64,000 bases of DNA from assembly GCF_006539185.1 (NCBI RefSeq), contig NZ_BJMN01000037.1, positions 45,487-109,486 of the forward strand, in the 5' to 3' direction. This stretch comes from Streptomyces gardneri (lineage in GTDB: Bacteria; Actinomycetota; Actinomycetes; Streptomycetales; Streptomycetaceae). Positions 18,910 to 26,128 of the stretch are shown here, piece after piece; the stretch's first letter is position 1; each line of letters starts with the position of its first letter. The notes under the pieces were generated by a model, which searched no databases, was not told the DNA's origin, and saw nothing but the letters and a program-made list of their open reading frames with translations. The translations under genes were made by a program, and so were the position numbers.

Positions 18910-19566
18910 ATGCGTCACCCCAAGGTCCTCAACTCCGTACTGACCGCCGCCCTCGGCCTCGGTCTCGCCGCCTCGCTCGGTGCCGCTCCGGCGGTGGCCG
19001 CCGACACCGACAGGGCTGTGACCGCCGGCACCGTCACCGCCGCGTACGCCGGTTCGTCCGAGGAGGCCAAGGCCAACAAGGCGTTCTTCGACGCCGTCGT
19101 GAAGTCGGTGGCGAAGAAGCGGGCCGCCAACCCGGGCGCGGCCGCCGTCACCGTCGTCTACAGCGCCTCGAACGCGCCGAGCTTCCGCACCCAGATCGCC
19201 CGCTCCACCCAGATATGGAACAGCTCGGTGGTGAACGTCCGGCTCGTCGAGGGCAGCAACCCCGACTTCCGCTACTACGAGGGCAACGACTCCCGCGGCT
19301 CGTACGCGAGCACCGACGGCCACGGCAGCGGCTACATCTTCCTCGACTACCGCCAGAACCAGCAGTACAACTCCACCCGCGTGACCGCCCACGAGACCGG
19401 GCACGTCCTCGGTCTGCCGGACCACTACAGCGGCCCGTGCAGCGAGCTGATGTCGGGCGGCGGCCCCGGCACCTCGTGCCAGAACGCCCAGCCGAACGCC
19501 CAGGAGCGCTCCCGCGTCGACCAGCTGTGGCGGAACGGGCTCACCTCCGCGTTCAAGACCTTCTGA
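18910..19566 (+). CDS. snpA: Snapalysin-type secreted M7 metalloprotease
   Basis: 218 residues. A signal peptide (cleavage after PAVAA) is followed by a short propeptide and the M7 domain. The extended zinc motif HETGHVLGLPD is at residues 161-171, with His161, Glu162, His165 and Asp171 as the family's ligands and catalytic base. The C-terminus is short and contains two Cys (SGPCSELMS and TSCQNAQ) that can form a disulfide. AGGAGGAG sets ATG 18910. Expected role: extracellular small neutral protease activated by the divergent LysR protein. A perfect terminator follows. Confidence 0.94.
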   Translation: MRHPKVLNSVLTAALGLGLAASLGAAPAVAADTDRAVTAGTVTAAYAGSSEEAKANKAFFDAVVKSVAKKRAANPGAAAVTVVYSASNAPSFRTQIARSTQIWNSSVVNVRLVEGSNPDFRYYEGNDSRGSYASTDGHGSGYIFLDYRQNQQYNSTRVTAHETGHVLGLPDHYSGPCSELMSGGGPGTSCQNAQPNAQERSRVDQLWRNGLTSAFKTF

Positions 19567-19577
19567 CCGTACGAAAA

Positions 19578-19610
19578 GGACGGCGGCGCCCGCGAAGGGC
19601 GCCGCCGTCC
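19578..19610. terminator. Terminator after snapalysin
   Basis: A perfect 14-bp stem (19578-19591 with 19597-19610) with a GCGAA loop lies between convergent genes, preceded by an A-rich stretch that serves as the T tract for the minus strand. Confidence 0.85.
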
Positions 19611-19641
19611 GGCGTTCGGGTGGGGTTCGGGCCCCGGGGCG

Positions 19642-20061
19642 TCAGACCGCCTGCAGGAGGCGGCGGCCGAAGTCGGCGCCGGGCGGCAGCTGGCGCCGGA
19701 CCCGGTCCAGCGCCCCGTCGAAGTCACCTCCGGCGACGCACGATTCGAAGGCGGCGCCCCCGTAGTGGAGCGTCAGGCTGAGGTCCGAGCGCTCACCGAG
19801 CGTCAGCAGGCAGCTCAGAGTGGCCTGCTGGGCCACGCCGTCCACGACGACGGGGAGCGGCAGGTCCCACTCCAGGACACAGCCGCCGAGGGCCTGCCCG
19901 CCGCTCTCGGCGGCACTGAGCGCGGCGAAGGTCGCGCCCGTGTACTCGACCCCCCTGATCCGGGTGGCGACCTGCCGCCCGGTGGCCGTGATGACGATCG
20001 CTTCCGCGCCGCTGCGGTCCCGGTACCAGCCGGTCCAGACTTCTGTCGACTCCGATGACAT
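19642..20061 (-). CDS. DUF6304 family protein
   Basis: 139 residues, soluble and mostly beta (VWTGWYRDRSGAEAIVITATG, CVLEWDLPLPVVVDG). It matches a Streptomyces family of unknown function. There is no signal peptide. TACAGT six bases before ATG 20061 with no ribosome binding site suggests a leaderless transcript. It is probably monocistronic. Family naming is from memory of the sequence pattern. Confidence 0.7.
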   Translation of the reverse strand: MSSESTEVWTGWYRDRSGAEAIVITATGRQVATRIRGVEYTGATFAALSAAESGGQALGGCVLEWDLPLPVVVDGVAQQATLSCLLTLGERSDLSLTLHYGGAAFESCVAGGDFDGALDRVRRQLPPGADFGRRLLQAV

Positions 20062-20103
20062 GCGCGGACTGTAGCGGTATGACCGGCTCCGGCGCGCGGC
20101 CGG

Positions 20104-20382
20104 TCACCCCGTGGCCGGACTTCTCCCGATCTCGCCGTTCTTGCCGGTCACCTGCGTGCCGGTGGCGGCTGCCACGCCCGGGTCCTGACTCCCGCCGGTG
20201 TGCGCCTGGGCGCTCTCGTACAGCGAGCAGTCCGGGTTGTGGCACGGCTGTACTTCCCATTCCGGCACCCAGGCCCCGAGGACCTTGTGCCGGGTGACCA
20301 TCTTGTCGCGCGGCAGACCGCAGGCCGGGCACTTGGACTCGGCCAAGGGGTCCCGCGTCGTGCGAGGCACCTTGTCACCCAT
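20104..20382 (-). CDS. Small zinc-ribbon-like hypothetical protein
   Basis: 92 residues. Two cysteine pairs, KCPACGLPRDKM near residue 18 and PCHNPDCSLY near residue 48, form a likely zinc ribbon. The C-terminal third is Gly/Thr/Ala-rich and probably disordered. TACCCT lies six bases before ATG 20382 with no Shine-Dalgarno sequence. I do not recognise the family; an RNA- or protein-binding role is only a guess. Confidence 0.7.
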   Translation of the reverse strand: MGDKVPRTTRDPLAESKCPACGLPRDKMVTRHKVLGAWVPEWEVQPCHNPDCSLYESAQAHTGGSQDPGVAAATGTQVTGKNGEIGRSPATG

Positions 20383-20425
20383 GTGTCCAGGGTAGGACGC
20401 CTCGCACGGACCCGCTCCCCCGCCG

Positions 20426-21007
20426 CTACCGCTTCCTGGTGTACGTACGGACGAACGCGCCGTTGCCGAAGACACGCAGGTCGTTCAGCTCGAAGTCGCG
20501 CGGCTCGAAGCCGGCGCCGAACATCGGCATGCCGCTGCCGTACACCTGCGGGTACGTCTTGATGACCAGCTCGTCGATCTCGTCGATGAGCTCGCCGGCG
20601 ATCGCCGAGCCACCGCAGAGCCAGATGTCCAGCGGGCTGTCCTCGGCCTTGAGCTCGCGGACGCGGCCGACGAGGTCGTCGGCGATCAGCTCCACGTTGG
20701 AGTCGGGCGACTCGGCCAGCGAGCGACTGGCGACGATCTCCCGCAGATGGCCGTACGGGCTGGTGATGGCGACGTCCAGGGCGACCTGGTACGAGCCCCG
20801 GCCCTGGATGACGGTGTCGAACCGCTTGTTCTCGGCGTCGATCCCGAGCGCCTCCCGGCCCTGCGCCGAGACGGTCTCCGGGTACTCGCCGGTCAGGAAC
20901 TCCAGGAACTCGGCGTCGACGAACCCGTACATGGAGCTGGCATCGCCCTTGGGGTCACCGATGAAGCCGTCGATGGTGCAGGCGATGAAGTAGGTGAGCT
21001 TGCGCAA
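20426..21007 (-). CDS. Dihydrofolate reductase family (RibD C-terminal-like) protein
   Basis: 193 residues: KLTYFIACTIDGFIGDPKGD at the start, then DTVIQGRGSY and LDIWLCGGSAIAGELID are the DHFR/RibD_C fold signatures. It is not the housekeeping FolA; such proteins often serve as unassigned reductases. The likely start is TTG 21007, with GAGGA five bases upstream; the in-frame extension to 21049 has no such site. It is divergent from a tetR gene, with a 9-bp inverted repeat between them. Confidence 0.85.
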   Translation of the reverse strand: MRKLTYFIACTIDGFIGDPKGDASSMYGFVDAEFLEFLTGEYPETVSAQGREALGIDAENKRFDTVIQGRGSYQVALDVAITSPYGHLREIVASRSLAESPDSNVELIADDLVGRVRELKAEDSPLDIWLCGGSAIAGELIDEIDELVIKTYPQVYGSGMPMFGAGFEPRDFELNDLRVFGNGAFVRTYTRKR

Positions 21008-21044
21008 ACCGGTCCTCTTGTTTCTCTGGGAAGGAGGCTGCAGT

Positions 21045-21086
21045 CGCAACCACGACAGCTATAGTGCTTCATCTGTAGTGGTTGCG
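21045..21086. promoter_or_regulatory. 9-bp inverted repeat between the DHFR-like gene and tetR
   Basis: CGCAACCAC (21045-21053) and GTGGTTGCG (21078-21086) are perfect inverted arms separated by 24 bases that hold TATAGT and a repeated TAGTG. The location between divergent genes, one encoding a TetR protein, suggests its operator. Confidence 0.6.
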
Positions 21087-21110
21087 CAAGACCTATTTTC
21101 TAAGAGCCCG

Positions 21111-21155
21111 GAAGAACTCCGAAGAGTCCGAAGAGTCCGAAGGGCTCGAAGAGAG
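21111..21155. repeat. 9-bp tandem repeat in the tetR leader
   Basis: Four to five consecutive units of the form GAAGAGTCC occur directly before the tetR ribosome binding site (GAAGAACTCC, GAAGAGTCC twice, GAAGGGCTC, GAAGAGAGA). It lies in the untranslated leader and is purine-rich on the message strand. Confidence 0.75.
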
Positions 21156-21166
21156 AGGGGGCCCAC

Positions 21167-21739
21167 GTGGCCCGGAACCCGGAACGCCGTACGGCACTGC
21201 TCGACGCCGCGATCGAGGTGCTGGCCGACGAAGGTGCCCGCGGGCTGACCTTCCGGGCCGTCGACGCCCGGGCGGGGGTCCCCACGGGCACCTCGTCCAA
21301 CTACTTCAGCGACCGGGACCAGGTGCTCTCCGAGGTCGCCGAGCGGATCTTCGTCCGGCTGACCCCCGAGCCCGGCGCCATCGACGCCTCGCTGCTCGCG
21401 GAGCCCAGCCGCGCCCTCGTCGTCGAGCTGATGCGCTGGCTCGCCCGGCGCATGACCGCCGAGCGCACCTGCTACCTGGGCCTCTTCGAGCTGCGTCTGG
21501 AGGCCGCGCGCCGCCCCGGGCTCCAGGCCCGGTTCACCCAGGTGCTCCGGGAGGACCTCGACCTGAACATCCGGCTGCACGTCGGTTCGGGGATGCCCGG
21601 GGACGCGGACACGGTCCGGGTGCTCTACTTCGCCCTCACCGGGCTGCTGCTCGACCACTTCACCGTGCCCGGCCTCCACGCCGAGCGGGACCTGGACGAC
21701 CTGGTCGAGACCGTGGTCAACCGGATCGTCCCGGCGTGA
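21167..21739 (+). CDS. TetR family transcriptional regulator
   Basis: 190 residues. The N-terminal helix-turn-helix (LLDAAIEVLADEGARGLTFR, then GTSSNYFSDRDQVL) is canonical. The ligand domain is short and typical (TetR_C_6-like). GTG 21167 follows a G-rich ribosome binding site after the 9-bp repeat tract. It is divergent from the DHFR-like gene, which it probably represses through the inverted repeat at 21045-21086. Confidence 0.9.
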   Translation: MARNPERRTALLDAAIEVLADEGARGLTFRAVDARAGVPTGTSSNYFSDRDQVLSEVAERIFVRLTPEPGAIDASLLAEPSRALVVELMRWLARRMTAERTCYLGLFELRLEAARRPGLQARFTQVLREDLDLNIRLHVGSGMPGDADTVRVLYFALTGLLLDHFTVPGLHAERDLDDLVETVVNRIVPA

Positions 21740-21757
21740 CCGCGCCCCCGGAGCGCC

Positions 21758-22807
21758 TCAGCGCGTACGCCGGGTGACGAACTCCGCGAGGGCGAGCAGG
21801 TCCCCCGCCGCCGCCAGGTCCGGGACCGCCTGCGCCAGGTACTCGACGGCGCGGCCCATGCGCTCGGCCGCCTGGGCCTGCGCCCAGTCCCGGCCGCCGG
21901 CCCGCTCGACCGCGTCCGCCGCCGCCCGTACCGCCGCCGCGTCGAGGACCGGACGGGAGTAGAGCTCGGCCAGTTCCTCGCCCGCCGGGGTCCCCGAGGC
22001 GAGCGCCGCCACCACGGGCAGCGACTTCTTGTGGGCGACGAGGTCGGCGCCGGCCGGCTTGCCCGTGCGGTCCGGGTCGCCCCAGATCCCGATGAGGTCG
22101 TCGATCAGCTGGAACGCGAGTCCGGCCTCGCGGCCGAAGGCGTCCATCGCGGCGACCTCCTCCTCGCCCGCGCCCGCGTAGAGCGCGCCGATGGCGCAGG
22201 AGGCGCCGAGCAGGGCGCCGGTCTTGGCGGTGGCCATGGCCAGGCACTCGTCGAGCGAGACGTCGCGGGGGCCGCGCTGCTCGAAGGCGCAGTCCGCCTG
22301 CTGGCCCGCGCAGAGTTCGATGACGCAGGCGGCGAGGCGCGCGGCGGCGGCCGGCGAGGCGGGATGCGGGTCCTCGGCGAGCAGCCGCAGGGAGAGTGCG
22401 TTCATCGCGTCGCCGGCGATGAGGGCGTCCGGGATGCCGAAGACGGTCCAGGCGGTGGGCCGGTGCCGCCGGGTCGGGTCCTCGTCCACGATGTCGTCGT
22501 GGAGCAGGGTGAAGTTGTGCGCGAGTTCGACGGCCGCCGCGGCCTTCACCGCCTGGGCGGACTCGGCGCCGAGGGCGCGGGCCGCCGCGAGGACGAGTGC
22601 GGGCCGGATCGCCTTGCCCGCCTGTCCGGCGGCCGGGGTGCCGTCGGCGTGCTCCCAGCCGAAGTGGTACATCGCCACCCGTCGTATGGAGCTCGGCAGG
22701 GACTCGACGGTGGAGCGGAGTTGGGGATGGACGGCGGCCCGTGTCTGGTCCAGGAGCACCACGGCCCCCTGACCCTCGGCGACGGCGTCCGCGCTGGTCG
22801 TGGTCAC
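21758..22807 (-). CDS. Polyprenyl diphosphate synthase, probable cargo of the Family 2B encapsulin
   Basis: About 349 residues of the trans-isoprenyl diphosphate synthase family. The first Asp-rich motif is LLHDDIVDED; the second is LIDDLIGIWGD, a variant seen in synthases next to Family 2B encapsulins. KAIRP and QQADCAFE are further family features. Chain length is not certain (geranyl to geranylgeranyl). GTG 22807 has AAGGAAG five bases upstream; ATG 22822 is an alternative. It lies 88 bp downstream of the shell gene on the same strand, with a strong hairpin between. Cargo status is inferred from this pairing. Confidence 0.88.
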   Translation of the reverse strand: MTTTSADAVAEGQGAVVLLDQTRAAVHPQLRSTVESLPSSIRRVAMYHFGWEHADGTPAAGQAGKAIRPALVLAAARALGAESAQAVKAAAAVELAHNFTLLHDDIVDEDPTRRHRPTAWTVFGIPDALIAGDAMNALSLRLLAEDPHPASPAAAARLAACVIELCAGQQADCAFEQRGPRDVSLDECLAMATAKTGALLGASCAIGALYAGAGEEEVAAMDAFGREAGLAFQLIDDLIGIWGDPDRTGKPAGADLVAHKKSLPVVAALASGTPAGEELAELYSRPVLDAAAVRAAADAVERAGGRDWAQAQAAERMGRAVEYLAQAVPDLAAAGDLLALAEFVTRRTR

Positions 22808-22848
22808 GGTCACTTCCTTCATGTCCTTCGCGGTGCGAGCGCTGTGGA

Positions 22849-22888
22849 ACGCCCGGGGGCGGGAGGTTCGGTCCCCGCCCCCGGGCGT
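22849..22888 (-). terminator. Strong GC hairpin between encapsulin shell and polyprenyl synthase genes
   Basis: A ~15-bp G/C stem (22849-22863 with 22874-22888) and a ~10-nt loop fills most of the short intergenic space within the operon. It could be a partial terminator or an mRNA stabiliser for the upstream shell message. Confidence 0.65.
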
Positions 22889-22895
22889 CACCGGC

Positions 22896-24308
22896 TCAAC
22901 GCCAGCGGCTGACCTCGACGTTCTCCAGGACGCCGAGCGCGTCCGGGACGAGGATGGCGGCCGAGTAGTAGGCCGTGACGAGGTAGGAGATGATCGCCTG
23001 CTCGTCGATGCCCATGAAGCGGACCGAGAGGCTGGGCTCGATCTCGTCGGGGAGGCCGGTCTGGTGCAGACCGATCACACCCTGGTCGGCCTCGCCCGTA
23101 CGCATGCAGATGATCGAGGTGGTCCGGGCGTCGGAGACCGGGATCTTGTTGCACGGGAAGATCGGCACGCCGCGCCAGGTCGGGATGCGGTTGCCGTTGA
23201 CCTCGATCGTCTCGGGCACGAGGCCGCGCTTGTTGAGCTCGCGGCCGAAGGCGGCGATGGCACGCGGGTGGGCGAGGAAGAGCTTCGAGCCCCGGCGGCG
23301 GGAGAGCAGCTCGTCCATGTCGTCGGGGCTGGGGGCCCCGTCGTGGGGCTGGATCCGCTGCCCGTAGTCGCAGTTGGCGAGGAGGCCGAACTCCTTGTTG
23401 TTGATGAGCTCGTGCTCCTGGCGCTCGCGGAGCGCCTCGACCGTCAGCCGCAACTGCTGCTCGGTCTGGTTCATCGGCTGGTTGTAGAGGTCGGCGACGC
23501 GGCTGTGGACCTTCAGCACGGTCTGGGCGACGCTCAGCTCGTACTCGCGGGGCGCGAGGTCGTAGTCGACGTACGTGTGCGGGATGACCGCCTCGCCGAT
23601 GTGGCCGGCGGAGAGGTCGATGGCGGCCTCGCCGTAGGTGTTGGTGCGCTGGTCGGGCAGCGCGGCGACGGCCTCCAGGTGGGCGGCGAGCGAGGGCACC
23701 CGGTCCGCGAGGTTCAGTACGTCGGCCCGGGTGAGTTCGAGGACCGTACAGGCGGTGGCGGCGCGGGCCGTCCAGCCCCAGACGGCGTCGGCGCTGACGA
23801 GCGAGGACTCGCCGAGGTAGGCGCCGTCGGCGAGGACGCCGAGGACGGCCTCGTCCCCGTAGGGTCCTTCGCCGACCTGCTCGATCCGGCCGTGCGCGAG
23901 GAGGTGCACGCGGTCGTTGGCGGCGCCGCCGGTCGCGATGATCTCGCCCGCCGCGTACTCCCGCTGCGTACAGCGGGACGCGAGCTCGGCCAGGGCGCCC
24001 TCGTCCTCGTAACCACGCAGTGCGGGGAGTTCGCCGAGCTCGGCGGGGATGACCTCGACGCTCTGCCCCGTCTGGACGAAGGTGACGCGGCCGTCGCCCA
24101 CGGAGTAGCTGAGCCTGCGGTTCACCCGGTACGTACCGCCCTGCACCTGCACCCACGGCATCATCCGCAGCAGCCACCGGGAGGTGATCTCCTGCATCTG
24201 CGGCGCGGACTTGGTGGTCGTGGCGAGGTTCCGCGCGGCGGCGGTACCGAGACTCTGCTGCGGTGCCTGGTCCGTACGGACCTCGTCGCCAACCGAACCA
24301 ACGGACAT
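22896..24308 (-). CDS. Family 2B encapsulin shell protein with cyclic-nucleotide-binding domain (EshA-like)
   Basis: 470 residues. The HK97-fold shell is split by a CNBD. The N-arm and first shell part are residues ~1-95 (MQEITSRWLLRMMPWVQVQGG, YRVNRRLSYSVGDGRV). The CNBD is residues ~100-215 (YAAGEIIATGGAANDRVHLL, GAYLGESSL). The second shell part is ~235-470 (VDYDLAPREYELSVAQTVLK, FGLLANCDYGQRI, MGIDEQAIISYLVTAYYSAA). The fold is that of Family 2B encapsulins, which include Streptomyces EshA. ATG 24308 follows AGGGAG. It precedes a polyprenyl synthase gene. The CNBD lacks the usual phosphate-binding Arg (see findings). Confidence 0.9.
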   Translation of the reverse strand: MSVGSVGDEVRTDQAPQQSLGTAAARNLATTTKSAPQMQEITSRWLLRMMPWVQVQGGTYRVNRRLSYSVGDGRVTFVQTGQSVEVIPAELGELPALRGYEDEGALAELASRCTQREYAAGEIIATGGAANDRVHLLAHGRIEQVGEGPYGDEAVLGVLADGAYLGESSLVSADAVWGWTARAATACTVLELTRADVLNLADRVPSLAAHLEAVAALPDQRTNTYGEAAIDLSAGHIGEAVIPHTYVDYDLAPREYELSVAQTVLKVHSRVADLYNQPMNQTEQQLRLTVEALRERQEHELINNKEFGLLANCDYGQRIQPHDGAPSPDDMDELLSRRRGSKLFLAHPRAIAAFGRELNKRGLVPETIEVNGNRIPTWRGVPIFPCNKIPVSDARTTSIICMRTGEADQGVIGLHQTGLPDEIEPSLSVRFMGIDEQAIISYLVTAYYSAAILVPDALGVLENVEVSRWR

Positions 24309-24561
24309 GGAACTCCCTCTCGTATGCGTGAGTTGCGAGAGAAGCCTTTCAGCACGGAACGTGTCCGCGCCATTACACATTCGGGTGGGACTGTTCGACG
24401 ATCTTCGGGGCATGTCACGCCATTTCTCCCGAACAGCAGCGCGCGCCGGCCCGCGCGCCGCCGTGTCCGGATCGGCTCGCACACCACCCGAACGGATGGC
24501 CGCGGAGCGGCGGACTCCGGTACTCCGGAAGTTCACCCCGTCCCCCCGAAGGGAGTCGGTC

Positions 24562-25152
24562 ATGGCCTCACCCATGTCCGCGAGCAGGTTCCTCGACGCG
24601 CTGCGCGACGAGGGCCTCGCGGTCGTCCAGGTCGGCGACTGGTCCACCCACAACCGCAACCACAAGGGCCCCTGGGGTCCGGTGCACGGCGTGATGATCC
24701 ATCACACCGTGACCAAGGGCACCGCGAGCACCGTCCGGCTCTGCCGGGACGGTTACGAGGCCCTGCCGGGGCCCCTCTGTCACGGCGTGATCGCCAAGGA
24801 CGGAACGGTCCACCTCGTCGGCTACGGCCGCACCAACCACGCGGGCCTCGGCGACGACGAGGTGCTCAGGGCGGTCGTCGCCGAGAAGCGCCTGCCGCCG
24901 GACGACGAGGCCACGACGGACGGCAACCGGCACTTCTACGGCTTCGAGTGCGAGAACCTCGGCGACGGCGAGGACCCGTGGCCGAAGGTCCAGCTGGAGG
25001 CCATCGCGAAGGCGGCGGCCGCCGTGTGCCGGGCGCACGGCTGGACCCAGCGCTCGGTCATCGGGCACCGGGAGTGGCAGCCGGGGAAGGTGGACCCGCG
25101 CGGCTTCACGATGGCCTCGATGCGCGAACGGGTCGCCGACCTGCTGCGCTGA
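24562..25152 (+). CDS. N-acetylmuramoyl-L-alanine amidase (Ami_2/PGRP type)
   Basis: 196 residues. Zn ligands and core are seen as GVMIHHTVTKG, LCHGVIAKDGTVHLVGYGRTNHAG, FYGFECENLGD and VIGHREWQPGKVDPRGF. There is no signal peptide or cell-wall-binding domain, so it may act in the cytoplasm or be a phage-endolysin-like orphan. GGGAG precedes ATG 24562. It is divergent from the encapsulin gene across 253 bp. Similar amidases are common in Streptomyces; this one is short and single-domain. Confidence 0.9.
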   Translation: MASPMSASRFLDALRDEGLAVVQVGDWSTHNRNHKGPWGPVHGVMIHHTVTKGTASTVRLCRDGYEALPGPLCHGVIAKDGTVHLVGYGRTNHAGLGDDEVLRAVVAEKRLPPDDEATTDGNRHFYGFECENLGDGEDPWPKVQLEAIAKAAAAVCRAHGWTQRSVIGHREWQPGKVDPRGFTMASMRERVADLLR

Positions 25153-25167
25153 CCCGGCCGGCCGGCA

Positions 25168-25195
25168 GGCCGTCCCGTGCTCACCGTCGGCGGCG
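25168..25195. repeat. 28-bp near-identical copy of a segment inside the next gene
   Basis: Bases 25168-25195 match 25397-25424 at 27 of 28 positions. The second copy is coding DNA of the D-cysteine desulfhydrase-like gene (region encoding RPVLTFGGAY); the first lies just before its promoter. The similarity does not extend further on either side. Confidence 0.75.
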
Positions 25196-25216
25196 GTCGG
25201 CCTGGACAATGGCCGG

Positions 25217-26128
25217 GTGAACACGTTCGACCTCTCCCCCCTGCGGCCCCGGCTCCCCTCGCCCCTGGAGCCGGTGGAGGACGAACGCTTCGCCCGGCGC
25301 GGTCTCACCCTGCTGCTCAAGCGCGACGACCTCATCCACCCCGACCTGCCGGGCAACAAGTGGCGCAAGCTCGCGCTCAACCTGCGCGAGGCGGACGGCC
25401 GTCCCGTGCTCACCTTCGGCGGCGCGTACTCGAACCACCTGCGCGCCACGGCCGCCGCCGGCCGGCTCCTCGGCTTCCCCACGATCGGTGTCGTCCGCGG
25501 CGACGAGCTGGCCGGGCGACCGCTCAACCCGTCCCTCGCGCGGTGTGCGGCGGACGGGATGCGGCTGGAGTTCGTGGACCGGGCCACGTACCGCGCGAAG
25601 AGCGATCCCGCCACGCTCGCCGCGCTTCTGGAACGGGCCCCCGCGGAGACGTACGTGGTCCCGGAGGGCGGCAGCAACGCCCTCGCCGTGCACGGGTGCG
25701 TGGAGCTCGGCCGCGAGCTCGCGGGGGCGGCGGACGTGGTCGCCGTCGCCTGCGGCACGGGCGGCACCCTCGCGGGCCTCGCGGCCGGCCTCTCCCCCGG
25801 GCAGAGGGCGCTGGGGATCCCGGTCCTCAAGGGCGGCTTCCTGGGCACGGAGATCCGCGCCCTCCAGGAGGCGGCGTTCGGCGGGGCGCGCGGTGACTGG
25901 GCCCTCGACGAGCGGTTCCACTGCGGCGGTTACGCCCGTACGGGGCCGGCTCTCGAGGCGTTCGCACGGGACTTCGAGGCGCGGCACGGACTCGCCATCG
26001 AGCGGCTGTATGTCGCCAAAATGCTCCACGGGCTCGTGACCCTCGCGGAGGAGGGCGCGTTCCCGGCGGGCACCCGGCTCGCGGCGGTGGTGACGGGCGC
26101 CCCCGAGCCGCCCCCGGAAGGGTCCTAG
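25217..26128 (+). CDS. ACC deaminase/D-cysteine desulfhydrase family PLP enzyme
   Basis: 303 residues of the fold-type II PLP family. The PLP lysine lies in GNKWRKLALNL near residue 50. The substrate loop FGGAYSNHLRA and the phosphate-binding GTGGTLAGLAAG are present. Family members are D-cysteine desulfhydrases or 1-aminocyclopropane-1-carboxylate deaminases; sequence alone does not decide. GACAAT six bases before GTG 25217 suggests a leaderless transcript. Its end overlaps the convergent antiporter gene by four bases. Confidence 0.88.
   Translation: MNTFDLSPLRPRLPSPLEPVEDERFARRGLTLLLKRDDLIHPDLPGNKWRKLALNLREADGRPVLTFGGAYSNHLRATAAAGRLLGFPTIGVVRGDELAGRPLNPSLARCAADGMRLEFVDRATYRAKSDPATLAALLERAPAETYVVPEGGSNALAVHGCVELGRELAGAADVVAVACGTGGTLAGLAAGLSPGQRALGIPVLKGGFLGTEIRALQEAAFGGARGDWALDERFHCGGYARTGPALEAFARDFEARHGLAIERLYVAKMLHGLVTLAEEGAFPAGTRLAAVVTGAPEPPPEGS

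Noticed and set aside
22896..24308. Prophage capsid remnant
   Set aside because: The HK97-like fold might suggest phage, but there are no portal, terminase, tail or integrase genes nearby, and the CNBD plus polyprenyl synthase pairing defines an encapsulin.
22800..25220. 806-residue plus-strand open frame across the encapsulin and amidase region
   Set aside because: It is antisense to the encapsulin shell gene and out of frame with the amidase. Composition is that of a high-GC shadow frame.
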